This document shows, piece by piece, positions 1 to 8,813 of a stretch of 57,329 nt of DNA. The stretch is from Candidatus Krumholzibacteriia bacterium. GTDB lineage: Bacteria > Krumholzibacteriota > Krumholzibacteriia > JAJRXK01. The stretch is from positions 1 through 57,329 of the forward strand of contig JAOZPE010000018.1 in NCBI GenBank assembly GCA_029932915.1, written 5' to 3'. Numbering within the stretch: the stretch's first letter is position 1; each line of letters begins with the position of its first letter. Below the pieces are notes generated by a model. That model was not told the origin of the DNA. It was given only the letters and a program-made list of their open reading frames with translations, and made no database searches. The position numbers and the translations under genes were made by a program.

Positions 1-1
1 C

Positions 2-442
2 ATGACCGACGCCGACGTGGACGGCAGCCACATCCGCACCCTCATCCTGACCCTGCTGTACCGCTACATGTCCGACCTGATCAAGAATGGACATGTCTAC
101 ATCGCCGAGCCTCCGTTGTACCGCGTGTCGAAGGGGAAGAGGGAGTTCTACGCGCACAGCGAGGAGGAGCGCGACCGCTTCATCGAAGAGCTGGGCGGGC
201 CGAAGGGCGTCTACGTGCAGCGCTACAAGGGCCTCGGCGAGATGAATCCAGAGCAGTTGTGGGAAACGACGATGAATCCTGAGACCCGGACCTTGACCCG
301 GGTGCAGCTCCGCGATGACGAGTACCATGAGCAGGAAGCCGATCGCGTGTTCACGATGCTCATGGGCGAGCTGGTGGAACCGCGCCGGAAATTCATCGAA
401 GAGCACGCCTCCTCCGTCGACCTCGAGCAATTGGACATCTGA
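2..442 (+). CDS. gyrB: DNA gyrase subunit B, C-terminal part (5' end outside window)
   Basis: This is the last 146 residues of GyrB, the ATPase subunit of the type II topoisomerase that introduces negative supercoils together with GyrA. The fragment opens in the TOPRIM domain with the metal-binding DxDxD cluster in TDADVDGSHIR. It continues through PLYRV and the conserved QRYKGLGEM segment, and ends in the usual GyrB tail (EEHA...LDI). The first ATG visible is internal to the protein, because the reading frame is open to the window edge and the family N-terminus is missing. The stop is nine bases before gyrA, so the two subunits are very probably cotranscribed. A parE identity is possible for such a fragment, but the following gene has gyrase-type GyrA boxes, which favours gyrB. 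Confidence 0.95.
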   Translation: MTDADVDGSHIRTLILTLLYRYMSDLIKNGHVYIAEPPLYRVSKGKREFYAHSEEERDRFIEELGGPKGVYVQRYKGLGEMNPEQLWETTMNPETRTLTRVQLRDDEYHEQEADRVFTMLMGELVEPRRKFIEEHASSVDLEQLDI

Positions 443-451
443 CAGGAGCAT

Positions 452-2944
452 GTGACGGTGCCAGAGACGAACGAACACATCCTGACAGTCGACATCGACG
501 ACAAGATGAAGTCGGCGTATCTCGACTATTCGATGTCGGTCATCATCTCCCGGGCGTTGCCCGATGTGCGCGACGGGCTGAAGCCGGTGCACCGGCGGGT
601 CTTGACGGCGATGAACGACCTGAACCTCGCGCCGAACCGGCCCTACCGCAAGAGCGCGAAGATCACCGGTGACACCACGGGCAACTACCATCCGCACGGG
701 ACCACCGCGGTGTACGACACCCTGGTACGCATGGCCCAGGACTTCTCGCTGCGCTATCCCCTGGTGGACGGCCAGGGAAACTTCGGATCGATCGATGGCG
801 ACAGCCCGGCCGCGGAGAGATACACCGAGGCGCGGCTGGCTCCGATCGCGATGGAGATGCTGCGCGACCTGGACAAGGACACCGTCGACTTCGTTCCCAA
901 CTACGATGGCTCGCGGGAGATGCCGTCGGTGCTTCCGAGCGCGATCCCGAACCTGCTCATCAACGGCAGCACGGGAATCGCGGTGGGAATGGCGACGAAC
1001 TGTCCTCCGCACAACCTGCGGGAGGTCGTCGACGGCCTGGTGGCGCTGCTGGAGGACCCCGAGATGGACGCCGTGCGTCTGCTGGACTATGTCCAGGGGC
1101 CCGACTTCCCCACCGGCGGTATCGTCTACGGGCGCCAGGGGATCATCGACTACATCGCGCGGGGCCGGGGCCGGGTGGTGATGCGGGCGCGAACGGAGTT
1201 CGAGGAGCGTCCCAACGGGCGCGACGCGATCATCGTCACCGAGATCCCCTACTTCGTAAACAAGAGCGAGCTCATCCAGAAGATCGCCCAGCAGGTGCGG
1301 GACGGTGTGATCGAGGGCATCGGCGATCTGGCCGACGAGAGCGATCGCGACGGGATGAGGATCGTCATCCTTCTGAAGAAGGATGCCCACCGCGAGGTGG
1401 TGCTCAACCAGCTCTTCAAACATACCCAGATGCAGACGACCTTCGGTGTGAACAACATCGCCCTTGTGGGAACGCAGCCGCGGGTGCTGAGCCTCAAGGA
1501 GATGATGGAGGAATACCTGAAGTTCCGCGAGGAGGTCATCGTCCGCCGGACCCGCTTCGAGCTGCGCAAGGCCGAGGAGCGGGCCCACATCCTCGAGGGC
1601 TATCGCATCGCCCTGGAGAACATCGACGAGGTGGTCGAGCTCATCAAGAAGAGCCCGGATGGTCCGACCGCGCGGCAGCGCCTGATGGAGCGCTTCGGCC
1701 TGAGCGAGGTGCAGGCCCAGGCCATCCTCGATCTGAGACTCCAGCGCCTGACCGGGCTCGAGCGGGACAAGATCGAGAAGGAATACCTCGAGCTGATCCA
1801 GCAGATCGAGCGCCTGCGGAGCATCCTGCAGAGCCGCGACATGCAGATCGCGATCATCAAGGAAGAGCTCCTCGACGTGCGCGAGCGCTTCGGCGACGAA
1901 CGTCGGACCGAGATCCTCGACGATCTCGGCGACCTGTCGATGGAGGATCTGATTCCCGAAGAGGACATGGTGGTGACGATCAGCCACGCGCAGTACGCCA
2001 AGCGCCTGCCGGTGGACACCTACCGCATCCAGGGGCGCGGCGGCCGCGGCGTGACCGGCGCTTCCCTGAAGGAAGAGGACTGGGTGGAACACCTCTTCGT
2101 GGCCAACACGCACCAGTACCTGCTGGTCTTCACCAGCACCGGGCGTTGCCATTGGCTGAAGGTGCACCAGATCCCGCAGGCGGGCCGGGCGGCCAAGGGC
2201 AAGGCCATCGTCAACCTCCTGCAGCTGGAGAAGGAGGAGAGCGTGCGGGCCATCGTGCCCGTGCCCGGAGGCTTCGACGAGGACAAGTACGTCTTCTTCG
2301 TCACCCGGGCTGGCCTGGTGAAGCGGACGGCCCTGTCGCAGTTCTCGAACATCCGGCGCTCGGGGATCCGGGCGATCGAGGTGGTCGAGGGCGACCAGTT
2401 GATGGACGCGGCGCTGACCGACGGAAGCAACCACGTCATCCTCGCGGTGCGTTCGGGCAAGTCGATCCGCTTCGACGAGAACGACGTGCGGCCGATGGGG
2501 CGGACCGCGCGCGGGGTGAAGGGGATCGAGCTCTCGTCGGCCGACGATCGGGTCGTCGGGATGATCGTGGTCCAGCCGGGGGATGATGAGGTGAGCGTGC
2601 TCTCGGTGACGGAGAACGGCTACGGCAAGCGGACGCCGCTGGAGGAGTACCGGGTGCAGGGCCGGGGCGGGAAGGGGATCATCACCATGAACATCACCCG
2701 CCGCAACGGCCCCCTGGTGGGCGTGCAGGCGGCGCGCCCGCAGGAGGAGCTGATGGTCATCACCCGCAACGGCATCGTGATCCGCATGGCGATGGACAGC
2801 ATCTCCACCATGGGACGCAATACCCAGGGAGTGAAGCTCATCAACCTCGGCCCGGAGGACGCGGTGGCGACGGTGGCGCCGGTGGCATCCTCGGCCGAGC
2901 TGGAGACGGTGGCCGGCGAGGATGAACCGGAGTCGCCGGCCTAG
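452..2944 (+). CDS. gyrA: DNA gyrase subunit A
   Basis: GyrA is the DNA breakage-reunion subunit of gyrase. The 830-residue length is normal. The N-terminal winged-helix region holds the catalytic tyrosine, Tyr124, in AAERYTEARL. The quinolone-resistance region reads HPHGTTAVYD, so the residue equivalent to E. coli Ser83 is Thr85 and the Asp87 equivalent is Asp89. The C-terminal beta-pinwheel carries a GyrA box of the form QGRGGRG near residue 530 and a second QGRGGKG motif near residue 735. The protein ends in an acidic tail (GEDEPESPA). The start is a GTG at 452 only three bases after AGGAG (444-448). A second in-frame GTG at 458 has a better nine-base spacing and may be the true start. The short gap after gyrB indicates an operon. 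Confidence 0.97.
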   Translation: MTVPETNEHILTVDIDDKMKSAYLDYSMSVIISRALPDVRDGLKPVHRRVLTAMNDLNLAPNRPYRKSAKITGDTTGNYHPHGTTAVYDTLVRMAQDFSLRYPLVDGQGNFGSIDGDSPAAERYTEARLAPIAMEMLRDLDKDTVDFVPNYDGSREMPSVLPSAIPNLLINGSTGIAVGMATNCPPHNLREVVDGLVALLEDPEMDAVRLLDYVQGPDFPTGGIVYGRQGIIDYIARGRGRVVMRARTEFEERPNGRDAIIVTEIPYFVNKSELIQKIAQQVRDGVIEGIGDLADESDRDGMRIVILLKKDAHREVVLNQLFKHTQMQTTFGVNNIALVGTQPRVLSLKEMMEEYLKFREEVIVRRTRFELRKAEERAHILEGYRIALENIDEVVELIKKSPDGPTARQRLMERFGLSEVQAQAILDLRLQRLTGLERDKIEKEYLELIQQIERLRSILQSRDMQIAIIKEELLDVRERFGDERRTEILDDLGDLSMEDLIPEEDMVVTISHAQYAKRLPVDTYRIQGRGGRGVTGASLKEEDWVEHLFVANTHQYLLVFTSTGRCHWLKVHQIPQAGRAAKGKAIVNLLQLEKEESVRAIVPVPGGFDEDKYVFFVTRAGLVKRTALSQFSNIRRSGIRAIEVVEGDQLMDAALTDGSNHVILAVRSGKSIRFDENDVRPMGRTARGVKGIELSSADDRVVGMIVVQPGDDEVSVLSVTENGYGKRTPLEEYRVQGRGGKGIITMNITRRNGPLVGVQAARPQEELMVITRNGIVIRMAMDSISTMGRNTQGVKLINLGPEDAVATVAPVASSAELETVAGEDEPESPA

Positions 2945-2973
2945 GCGCCAGCGCACGGGGGAGAATCCCGATC

Positions 2974-4674
2974 ATGTCGAGTTCCCGGTGGTTCCGATGT
3001 ACATGGCTGGGCGCCCTCTTGTTGGTGGGGGTGGTCGGAGCCGGACGGGGCGGTGCCGCGCCGGAGCTGCCGTGGTCGGCCCTGCCGGCTGAGGCCTCAT
3101 CGACCGCTGTCGAGCCGGCGGTGGAGGCCGGTGTGGACGGGGTGGAGGGCTCGCCGACCTTCGTGCTGCCGACCGGGGTGACCGTACAGGTGGAGAGTGC
3201 CCACGAACTGGGTCTGATGTGGGAGGGGCGCGCTCTCGGGCGGCTGCGAGTGCGGGTGCTGCTGCGCGGAGAGCGGGATGGATTGGGGTCGGAGTGGATG
3301 GACGCCTCGCCGGTGGAGGGGATGGGGGGTGAGGGAGGCCCGCCCCTGCCCGGTCGCCCGGTGGAGGTAGCGGGGCTTGAAGTGCAGGGCCGGGCGGAGA
3401 GGGTGGCGGACGGACGTCTGCGGAGCGAATGGTACCACTGGCCCTATTTCCAGGTCGACGATCTCGTGGTGTGGAATCTGCGCTTCGATGGCGGCGAGCC
3501 GGCCGGTCTCGAGGTGGAGTGGGTGATGGCCGAGGGGTGGGGGAATGGACGCCAGGAGCCCACGAGCACGATCGAAGAGGTCGAGCTGAAGCCGCACGGA
3601 CGAGCCGCCGCGTCGGGAGGTAGGCGGCGCTGGCCACATCTGCGAGTGGAGGATGACCGGGGACGGAGGGTGGTCCTGGGCTTGCTGACCCTGGAACACG
3701 CGGCCTCGGCGGAGATGGAGAGCGGTGAGGATGGACGGTTGATCATGAGGCTGCCGGTGGCGCAGCCGGGGCGGGCCTCATGGCTCCTGGCCCTGGTCAC
3801 CGGGCGGAGCGAGGCCTCGTTGCGATACAACGGGGGACAGGCCCTGCGCATGGTGCCCCGGGAGGCGGGGGATCTCCAGATCGAATCGAAATCGATCGAT
3901 AGATCGTCTCACCGGCTGGAACTTCCACCACTCTGCTACAATTGCCGTTCGGCCTCCATCGCCGGCAGCCGGCTTCGCCTGAGCTGGCGTCCGCCCGACG
4001 AATACGAGCTGTGGGTGGAGATCGAGGGTTTGAGGGGTCACGGGGCGCTGGACGGAGAGGCCCTGGAGTGGGAGGGCTTCCCGCTCGCGCGATGGTGGGA
4101 GGGAGGCGACCGGCTGCGGGCCTTCTATCGCCTTCCCCTGGGGACGGAGCTCATCCCCGCCCTGTTGGCCGCTGCCGCCTCCGGACAGCCGCTCGTCCTG
4201 CAGCTTCCCCTGGATACCGGGGTGATGCTGGACAGCCAGCCCCGCCTGGAGATCGACCCCCGCCTGCAATCGAAATCTGTTGATATGAATCCCAAGAACG
4301 AGACGCCCCGGAAGCTCGCTCCGGAGCTCCTGGAGGCCTGGCCCAATCCCTTCCGTGAGCGGACCAGCATCCGGGTGCGGATTCCGGTGACCGTGGGGGA
4401 GGCCTTCTTCTTCCCCGAGGGTGCGCCGGCCGGGGTCGATCTCTCCGCCCCGCCGCCCTTCGGGAGCGCGCCGCCGCTGCGGATCTCCGTCTACAACGTC
4501 ACGGGCAAGCTGGTGCGGACGCTCATCCGGCGTGCCTCCGCCCAGGGGACCGTGCAGGTGGAATGGGACGGGAAGGACTGGATGGGCCGGCCGGTCGTGG
4601 CCGGGGCCTATTATCTCGACGTCGAGATCGGCGACGAGCACCTCACACGCCGGATCCTTCGCCTGCGCTCCTGA
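2974..4674 (+). CDS. Exported protein of unknown function with C-terminal FlgD-like Ig domain
   Basis: This 566-residue protein starts with a signal peptide: a basic start, then WLGALLLVGVVGAG and an alanine-rich cleavage region near residue 30. The central 400 residues match no family I recognise and are rich in Glu, Trp and Gly, as expected for a beta-rich surface protein. The last ~120 residues resemble the FlgD-like or sorting-tail Ig domain, with EAWPNPF, YNVTGKLVRTL, VEWDGKDWMGRPVVAGAYY and a terminal RILRLRS. The same C-terminal domain ends the proteins at 37931-41764 and 48970-50658. The ATG is preceded by GGGGAG (2957-2962). The 3' end overlaps the convergent methyltransferase gene by 32 bases. 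A surface or secreted role is inferred; the function is unknown. Confidence 0.85.
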   Translation: MSSSRWFRCTWLGALLLVGVVGAGRGGAAPELPWSALPAEASSTAVEPAVEAGVDGVEGSPTFVLPTGVTVQVESAHELGLMWEGRALGRLRVRVLLRGERDGLGSEWMDASPVEGMGGEGGPPLPGRPVEVAGLEVQGRAERVADGRLRSEWYHWPYFQVDDLVVWNLRFDGGEPAGLEVEWVMAEGWGNGRQEPTSTIEEVELKPHGRAAASGGRRRWPHLRVEDDRGRRVVLGLLTLEHAASAEMESGEDGRLIMRLPVAQPGRASWLLALVTGRSEASLRYNGGQALRMVPREAGDLQIESKSIDRSSHRLELPPLCYNCRSASIAGSRLRLSWRPPDEYELWVEIEGLRGHGALDGEALEWEGFPLARWWEGGDRLRAFYRLPLGTELIPALLAAAASGQPLVLQLPLDTGVMLDSQPRLEIDPRLQSKSVDMNPKNETPRKLAPELLEAWPNPFRERTSIRVRIPVTVGEAFFFPEGAPAGVDLSAPPPFGSAPPLRISVYNVTGKLVRTLIRRASAQGTVQVEWDGKDWMGRPVVAGAYYLDVEIGDEHLTRRILRLRS

Positions 4675-5530
4675 GCTGGATCACCAGCGAGAGCAGGGGC
4701 TCCCCCCGCTCGTCGCGCTCTTCCGTGCGATCGAGAAGGGTCCAGCGGGACGGCGGGAACCACGCCTTGAGTTCGGGGAGAGGTACGCGGTGGGCCCGCT
4801 CACCGGGGCCTTCGGCCCGGTAGGTGCTCATGAGGATGATCCCGCCCTCGACCAGGTGCTCGGCCGCCGTCTCCAGCAGCCGGGGGTGATGGAAGCGCAG
4901 GAAGAGCAGGAGGGCGAAGGGCCCGGGGGGTAAGTCGGGCCAATCAATCAACTTTTCCTGATATGTGTGGATCTCCACGCCGTGCACCGCCGCGCGCTGG
5001 GAGGCCAGGGCGAGGGCATCGGGAAGACGGTCGTAGGCGTGCACCTCCCACCCGTTCTGGGCGAGGAAGACGCTGTTGCGGCCATTGCCCGCTCCGAGGT
5101 CCGCGACCGGGCCCGTCTCCGGCGGTGGAAGTTGGTGCCGCCACTTCCACAGATAGCGGTCCGGCGCCCACATCGCCCCGTCCGGCGGTCCTGGACGGAG
5201 CGCGAGCCCGTGTGCCTCGAGCCGGGACACGAGGGCATCGTCGTAGGGGGCGTCGAGCCAGAACGAGGGGAGGCCCCGGAGGGCGATGCGACGGGCCACC
5301 TCGCGTGCCCGCTCCGGATCGGGGGCCACGGCGAGCACGGTGGATCCCCGGGGAGGCAGCAGGTGGGTGGGCGGATCGGAGGCATTGGGCCACCACGCGC
5401 TGCCGGCCAGATGCCACCGGGGAGCCGGGTCGGCCGGACGGAGGTCGAGCAGACGGCAGCCCCAGCGAACGGGCCGGACGAAGGCGCCGAGTTCGTCGAG
5501 CCCCAACGGGAGGACCTGCGGAGGGTTCAT
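4643..5530 (-). CDS. Rhodanese-like domain / class I SAM-dependent methyltransferase fusion
   Basis: This 295-residue cytoplasmic protein has two parts. Residues ~20-110 resemble a rhodanese fold (LLDLRPADP, HLAGSAWWP), but the segment where the catalytic Cys loop should lie reads VLAVAPDPERARE and has no cysteine, so this half looks inactive as a sulfurtransferase. Residues ~140-250 form a class I methyltransferase with motif I DLGAGNGRNS at 144-153, an acidic motif II end (VHAYD) and the strand FALLLFLRFHH, resembling TehB/YidD-like small-molecule methyltransferases. The substrate is unknown. The gene stands alone, convergent to the upstream exported-protein gene and overlapping it by 32 bases. 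No cysteine or metal-binding pattern suggests metalloid chemistry. Confidence 0.85.
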   Translation of the reverse strand: MNPPQVLPLGLDELGAFVRPVRWGCRLLDLRPADPAPRWHLAGSAWWPNASDPPTHLLPPRGSTVLAVAPDPERAREVARRIALRGLPSFWLDAPYDDALVSRLEAHGLALRPGPPDGAMWAPDRYLWKWRHQLPPPETGPVADLGAGNGRNSVFLAQNGWEVHAYDRLPDALALASQRAAVHGVEIHTYQEKLIDWPDLPPGPFALLLFLRFHHPRLLETAAEHLVEGGIILMSTYRAEGPGERAHRVPLPELKAWFPPSRWTLLDRTEERDERGEPLLSLVIQLRSAGEGSGV

Positions 5531-5723
5531 GATGTCCAGAAGCTAGGGCACCGGCCGGGGATTCTCCACATCCATCCTGGCCCAAGCGGGCTGCGGGGCG
5601 CTACCTTCCGCGGGACGGCCGGCCCCGCGCCGCTCCCGCAGGTCGGCCGCGGAGCCTCGAGCGGGCCGCTCCGCCGGCCATCGAGGGTGGGGGCGCGCGC
5701 AGGAGCGAGTCGAAGGAGGGGGG

Positions 5724-6974
5724 ATGGCGACCACCAAGATCAAGGATCCCGTCGAGGGGATCATCGACCTCGATCGCCTTCCTGGTGTGCCCGCCGCGCG
5801 GGTGCGCGAGGTGATCGATTCGATGGAGATGCAGCGCCTCAGAGGCATCCGTCAGCTCGGATTCTCCGAGTGGATCTATCCGGGCGCCACCCACACCCGC
5901 TTCGCCCACAGCCTGGGGACCTTCCAGGGCGCCCAGCGCACGATGCGTCAATTGCGGGCGGCGGGCGCGGACATTCCCGACGAGTGGTTCGTGGCCACGG
6001 CCCTCGCCTGTCTGGTCCACGACCTGGGCCACGGCCCCTTCAGCCACACCTTCGAGGCGCTGGCCGGCAGGCCCCACGAGGAGTGGACGCGGAGGATGAT
6101 CGAGGAGGGCCCCGAGATCGGCGAGCGCCTGGAGGCCGTGCATCCGGGCACGCGCGGCCGCGTGCTGCAGTTGCTGCGCAACGAGGTGGCCGAGGAGGGC
6201 CTGGCCTGGTTGGCCGACCTGGTCTCCAGCTCGCTCGACTGTGACCGCATGGACTACCTGCGGCGCGACGCCCTGTACACCGGAACCCACTACGGTTCCT
6301 TCGATCGGGACTGGTTGATCCGGGCTGTCCTTCCCAGCCGGGACGGCCGGGCCATCCTCATCGATCCGAAGGGGACGAGCGCGGTCGAGCAGTACCTGAT
6401 CGGACGCTACCACATGTTCCAGAATGTCTATCTGCACAAGACCAGCCGGGCCCTGGAGACCGCCTTCGCACGATTGGGGGAGCGTCTGCGTGCCCTCGGT
6501 CCGGGGGCGACGCCCAAGAGCTGTCCGGCCTTTGCGGTGCTCCATGAGGACGAGATCACCCTGTCGCGCTACCTCGCCCTGAGAGACGCGCATTTCCTGG
6601 TCGAACTCGACCGGCTCGCCGAGCACGAGGACGCCACCGTGCGCGCGCTCACCCGGGCGCTACGGGAGCGTCGGCCGCCGCGGGCGATGACGGTCTACGG
6701 GGAGGACCCCACCGCGCTCGATGAGGAGATGCAACGCCGGCGCGAGGACGCCCGCCGCGAGGGTCTCGATCCGCCGACGGCGGTGTGGCTCGATCGGGCG
6801 GCGGACGTTCCGTACCGTCCGTATGCGCCGCAGCAGGGCAGGAAGGGACTTCGGGTGCAGGATCCCGGCGGCGGAGAGCCGGAGGACATCACCCATCGCA
6901 GCCCAACCCTGCGGGCCCTCGCCCGCCCGGTGGTCGTCCACCGCCTGTACTGGATCACGACCGAAGAAGGGTGA
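5724..6974 (+). CDS. HD-domain phosphohydrolase (dGTPase/SAMHD1-like, COG1078)
   Basis: This 416-residue cytoplasmic metal-dependent phosphohydrolase has the HD signature in the COG1078 arrangement: HTRFAHSLG (His57, Arg59, His62), ACLVHDLGHGPFSH (His99-Asp100, His103, His108) and SSSLDCDRMDYL (Asp172/Asp174). Members of this family include deoxynucleotide triphosphohydrolases and regulators of nucleotide pools; the substrate cannot be read from the sequence. The ATG is preceded by a strong AAGGAGG Shine-Dalgarno (5713-5719). The C-terminal ~120 residues are charged and variable. The gene is followed by a strong hairpin at 6981-7008 and converges on the transhydrogenase operon, so it is probably monocistronic. 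Confidence 0.9.
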   Translation: MATTKIKDPVEGIIDLDRLPGVPAARVREVIDSMEMQRLRGIRQLGFSEWIYPGATHTRFAHSLGTFQGAQRTMRQLRAAGADIPDEWFVATALACLVHDLGHGPFSHTFEALAGRPHEEWTRRMIEEGPEIGERLEAVHPGTRGRVLQLLRNEVAEEGLAWLADLVSSSLDCDRMDYLRRDALYTGTHYGSFDRDWLIRAVLPSRDGRAILIDPKGTSAVEQYLIGRYHMFQNVYLHKTSRALETAFARLGERLRALGPGATPKSCPAFAVLHEDEITLSRYLALRDAHFLVELDRLAEHEDATVRALTRALRERRPPRAMTVYGEDPTALDEEMQRRREDARREGLDPPTAVWLDRAADVPYRPYAPQQGRKGLRVQDPGGGEPEDITHRSPTLRALARPVVVHRLYWITTEEG

Positions 6975-6980
6975 AAGACG

Positions 6981-7008
6981 GGCGCCCCCCGCAGGTGCGG
7001 GAGGCGCC
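6981..7008 (+). terminator. Hairpin terminator after the HD phosphohydrolase gene
   Basis: GGCGCCCCCCGCA and TGCGGGAGGCGCC pair over 13 positions with one mismatch and a two-base apex. The sequence GTTCCTTC follows on the plus strand. It lies between two convergent genes (ends 6974 and 7066) and could act in both directions, but the T tract is weak. Confidence 0.6.
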
Positions 7009-7065
7009 GTTCCTTCGCCCTGGATGGGGGCGCTCGATCTGCAACGGGGCAGGCAGTGGCGGCGT

Positions 7066-8526
7066 CTAGGACGCCTCCTTCACCTCGTTGACCACCTCGG
7101 TCAGCACCTTCTTGGCGTCCCCGAAGACCATGATCGCATTGTCGTAGTCGAAGAGCTCGTTGGGGATGCCGGCGAAGCCGGGCGACAGCGAGCGCTTGAT
7201 GATGAAGACCGTGCGGGCTTCGTGGACGTTCAGGATGGGCATGCCCGCGATGGGGCTCGAGGGATCGTTGATGGCCGCCGGGTTGACCACGTCGTTGGCG
7301 CCGAGCACGATGGCCACGTCGGTGGTCTTGAACTCCGGGTTGATGTCGTCCATCTCGATGAGCTGCTCGTAGGGCACGTCGGCCTCGGCCAGCAGCACGT
7401 TCATGTGACCGGGCATGCGTCCGGCCACCGGATGGATGGCGTAGCTCACCTTGGTGCCGCGCTTCTCCAGCAGGTCGCCCAGCTCCTTGGTCACGTGCTG
7501 GGCCTGGGCGACGGCGAGTCCGTAGCCGGGCACGAAGACCACCGATTCGGCGTCCTCGAGCATCATGGCCATCTCCTCCGGCCCCGCTTCGGTGATGTTG
7601 GTGTAACCGGCGCTCTGGGCCGCGCTGTCCCCGCTGTCGCCGCCGAAGCCGCCGAAGAGCACGTTGGCCAGGCTGCGGTTCATCGCCTTGCACATGATCT
7701 GGGTCAGGATGAGACCGGAGGCGCCCACCAGCGAGCCGGAGACGATCAGCAGGTTGTTGCGCAGGACGAAGCCGGTCATCGCGGCGGCGATCCCCGAGTA
7801 GGAGTTCAGCAGCGAGATCACCACCGGCATGTCGGCCCCGCCGATGGGGATGACCGCCATCACGCCGAGGATCAGGGCGGCGGCGAGCACGCCGAGACAG
7901 AGGATCAGCACGGTGATCCCGGGATAGCTTCCGAAGGCGAGCATGCCGGCCACGGCCAGGGCGAAGCCCAGCAACAGGACGTTCACCACGTGCCGGCCCG
8001 GCAGCAGGATGGGGTTGCCGGTCATCTTGCCTGCGAGCTTGGCGTAGGCCACCAGGCTGCCGGTGAGGGTGAGCGCACCGACCAGGAGGGACAGGACGGT
8101 CGAGACCGCCACGTCCGTTCCACCCAGGATGGTGTGGACCTCCAGCGCGCCGGTGTAGTGGCTCTGCGCCATCTGATGGTGGACGGCTCGCCAGACCACG
8201 CTCAGGCCGACCAGGGCCGAGGCCATCCCGCCGAAGCCGTTGAAGATGGCCACCATCTCGGGCATCTGGGTCATTTCCACCCGGATGGCCGCGATCGCGC
8301 CGATGAGGCTGCCGATGATGACTCCGGCGATCATGTAGCGGTAGTCGACCGCTCCGTTGGCCTTCAGGTTGATGTCCAGGACGGTGAGGATGATGGCCAG
8401 CAGCATGCCCACGGCGGCGAGCTGGTTGCCCTGGCGGGCGGTCCGCACCTTCGAGAGGCGCTTGATGCCGAAGATGAAGAACGCGGTGGCCACGAGGTAG
8501 CCCAGGGGAATGAGATTGTTCGTCAT
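7066..8526 (-). CDS. pntB: NAD(P) transhydrogenase subunit beta
   Basis: This 486-residue integral membrane protein is the beta subunit of the proton-translocating transhydrogenase. That enzyme couples proton re-entry to hydride transfer from NADH to NADP+ and so supplies NADPH. The N-terminal two thirds holds about eight to nine membrane helices (YLVATAFFIFGIKRLS onward). The C-terminal domain III binds NADP, with GYGLAVAQAQH, HPVAGRMPGHMN, DDINPEF and DVAIVLGANDVVNPAA all conserved. The gene starts three bases after pntAB ends, so the three pnt genes form one operon transcribed leftwards. The chain ends in EVVNEVKEAS, typical of the family. Confidence 0.97.
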   Translation of the reverse strand: MTNNLIPLGYLVATAFFIFGIKRLSKVRTARQGNQLAAVGMLLAIILTVLDINLKANGAVDYRYMIAGVIIGSLIGAIAAIRVEMTQMPEMVAIFNGFGGMASALVGLSVVWRAVHHQMAQSHYTGALEVHTILGGTDVAVSTVLSLLVGALTLTGSLVAYAKLAGKMTGNPILLPGRHVVNVLLLGFALAVAGMLAFGSYPGITVLILCLGVLAAALILGVMAVIPIGGADMPVVISLLNSYSGIAAAMTGFVLRNNLLIVSGSLVGASGLILTQIMCKAMNRSLANVLFGGFGGDSGDSAAQSAGYTNITEAGPEEMAMMLEDAESVVFVPGYGLAVAQAQHVTKELGDLLEKRGTKVSYAIHPVAGRMPGHMNVLLAEADVPYEQLIEMDDINPEFKTTDVAIVLGANDVVNPAAINDPSSPIAGMPILNVHEARTVFIIKRSLSPGFAGIPNELFDYDNAIMVFGDAKKVLTEVVNEVKEAS

Positions 8527-8529
8527 GGC

Positions 8530-8811
8530 CTATCCCTTCCTCCCGAACATCTTCAACATCCGGTCGGTCACCAGGAAACCGCCGACCACGTTGATCATGG
8601 CGACGGCGATGGCGACCAGGCCGAGGATGTTGGCGACGTTGACCGCGCCGGTCTGTGCGCAATAGAGCGCGCCGACGATGGTGATACCGGAAATGGCGTT
8701 GGCGCCGGACATCAGGGGGGTGTGCAGGGTCGGCGGCACCTTCGTGATGAGTTCGACACCCAGGAAAATGGCCAGCACGAAGACGGTCAGTCCCATCATG
8801 AACGGGGACAT
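8530..8811 (-). CDS. pntAB: NAD(P) transhydrogenase subunit alpha 2 (membrane part)
   Basis: A 93-residue protein with three to four hydrophobic helices corresponds to the membrane portion of the alpha subunit, encoded separately here as in Rhodospirillum-type transhydrogenases. The motifs VFVLAIFLGVELITKVP, HTPLMSGANAISGI and a C-terminal GGFLVTDRMLKMF are characteristic. The start at 8811 was chosen because GGAGGAG lies upstream at normal spacing and the protein then begins directly with its first helix; a longer upstream in-frame reading is arginine-rich and belongs to the pntAA coding region. Only two bases separate it from the pntAA stop, consistent with translational coupling. Confidence 0.96.
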   Translation of the reverse strand: MSPFMMGLTVFVLAIFLGVELITKVPPTLHTPLMSGANAISGITIVGALYCAQTGAVNVANILGLVAIAVAMINVVGGFLVTDRMLKMFGRKG

Positions 8812-8813
8812 GG

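Noticed and set aside
6695-8662. Long open frame on the minus strand rich in Arg, Gly and His
   Set aside because: It is a frame shadow of pntB and the HD gene in GC-rich DNA. Composition is unlike a real protein and the overlapped frames have clear family motifs.
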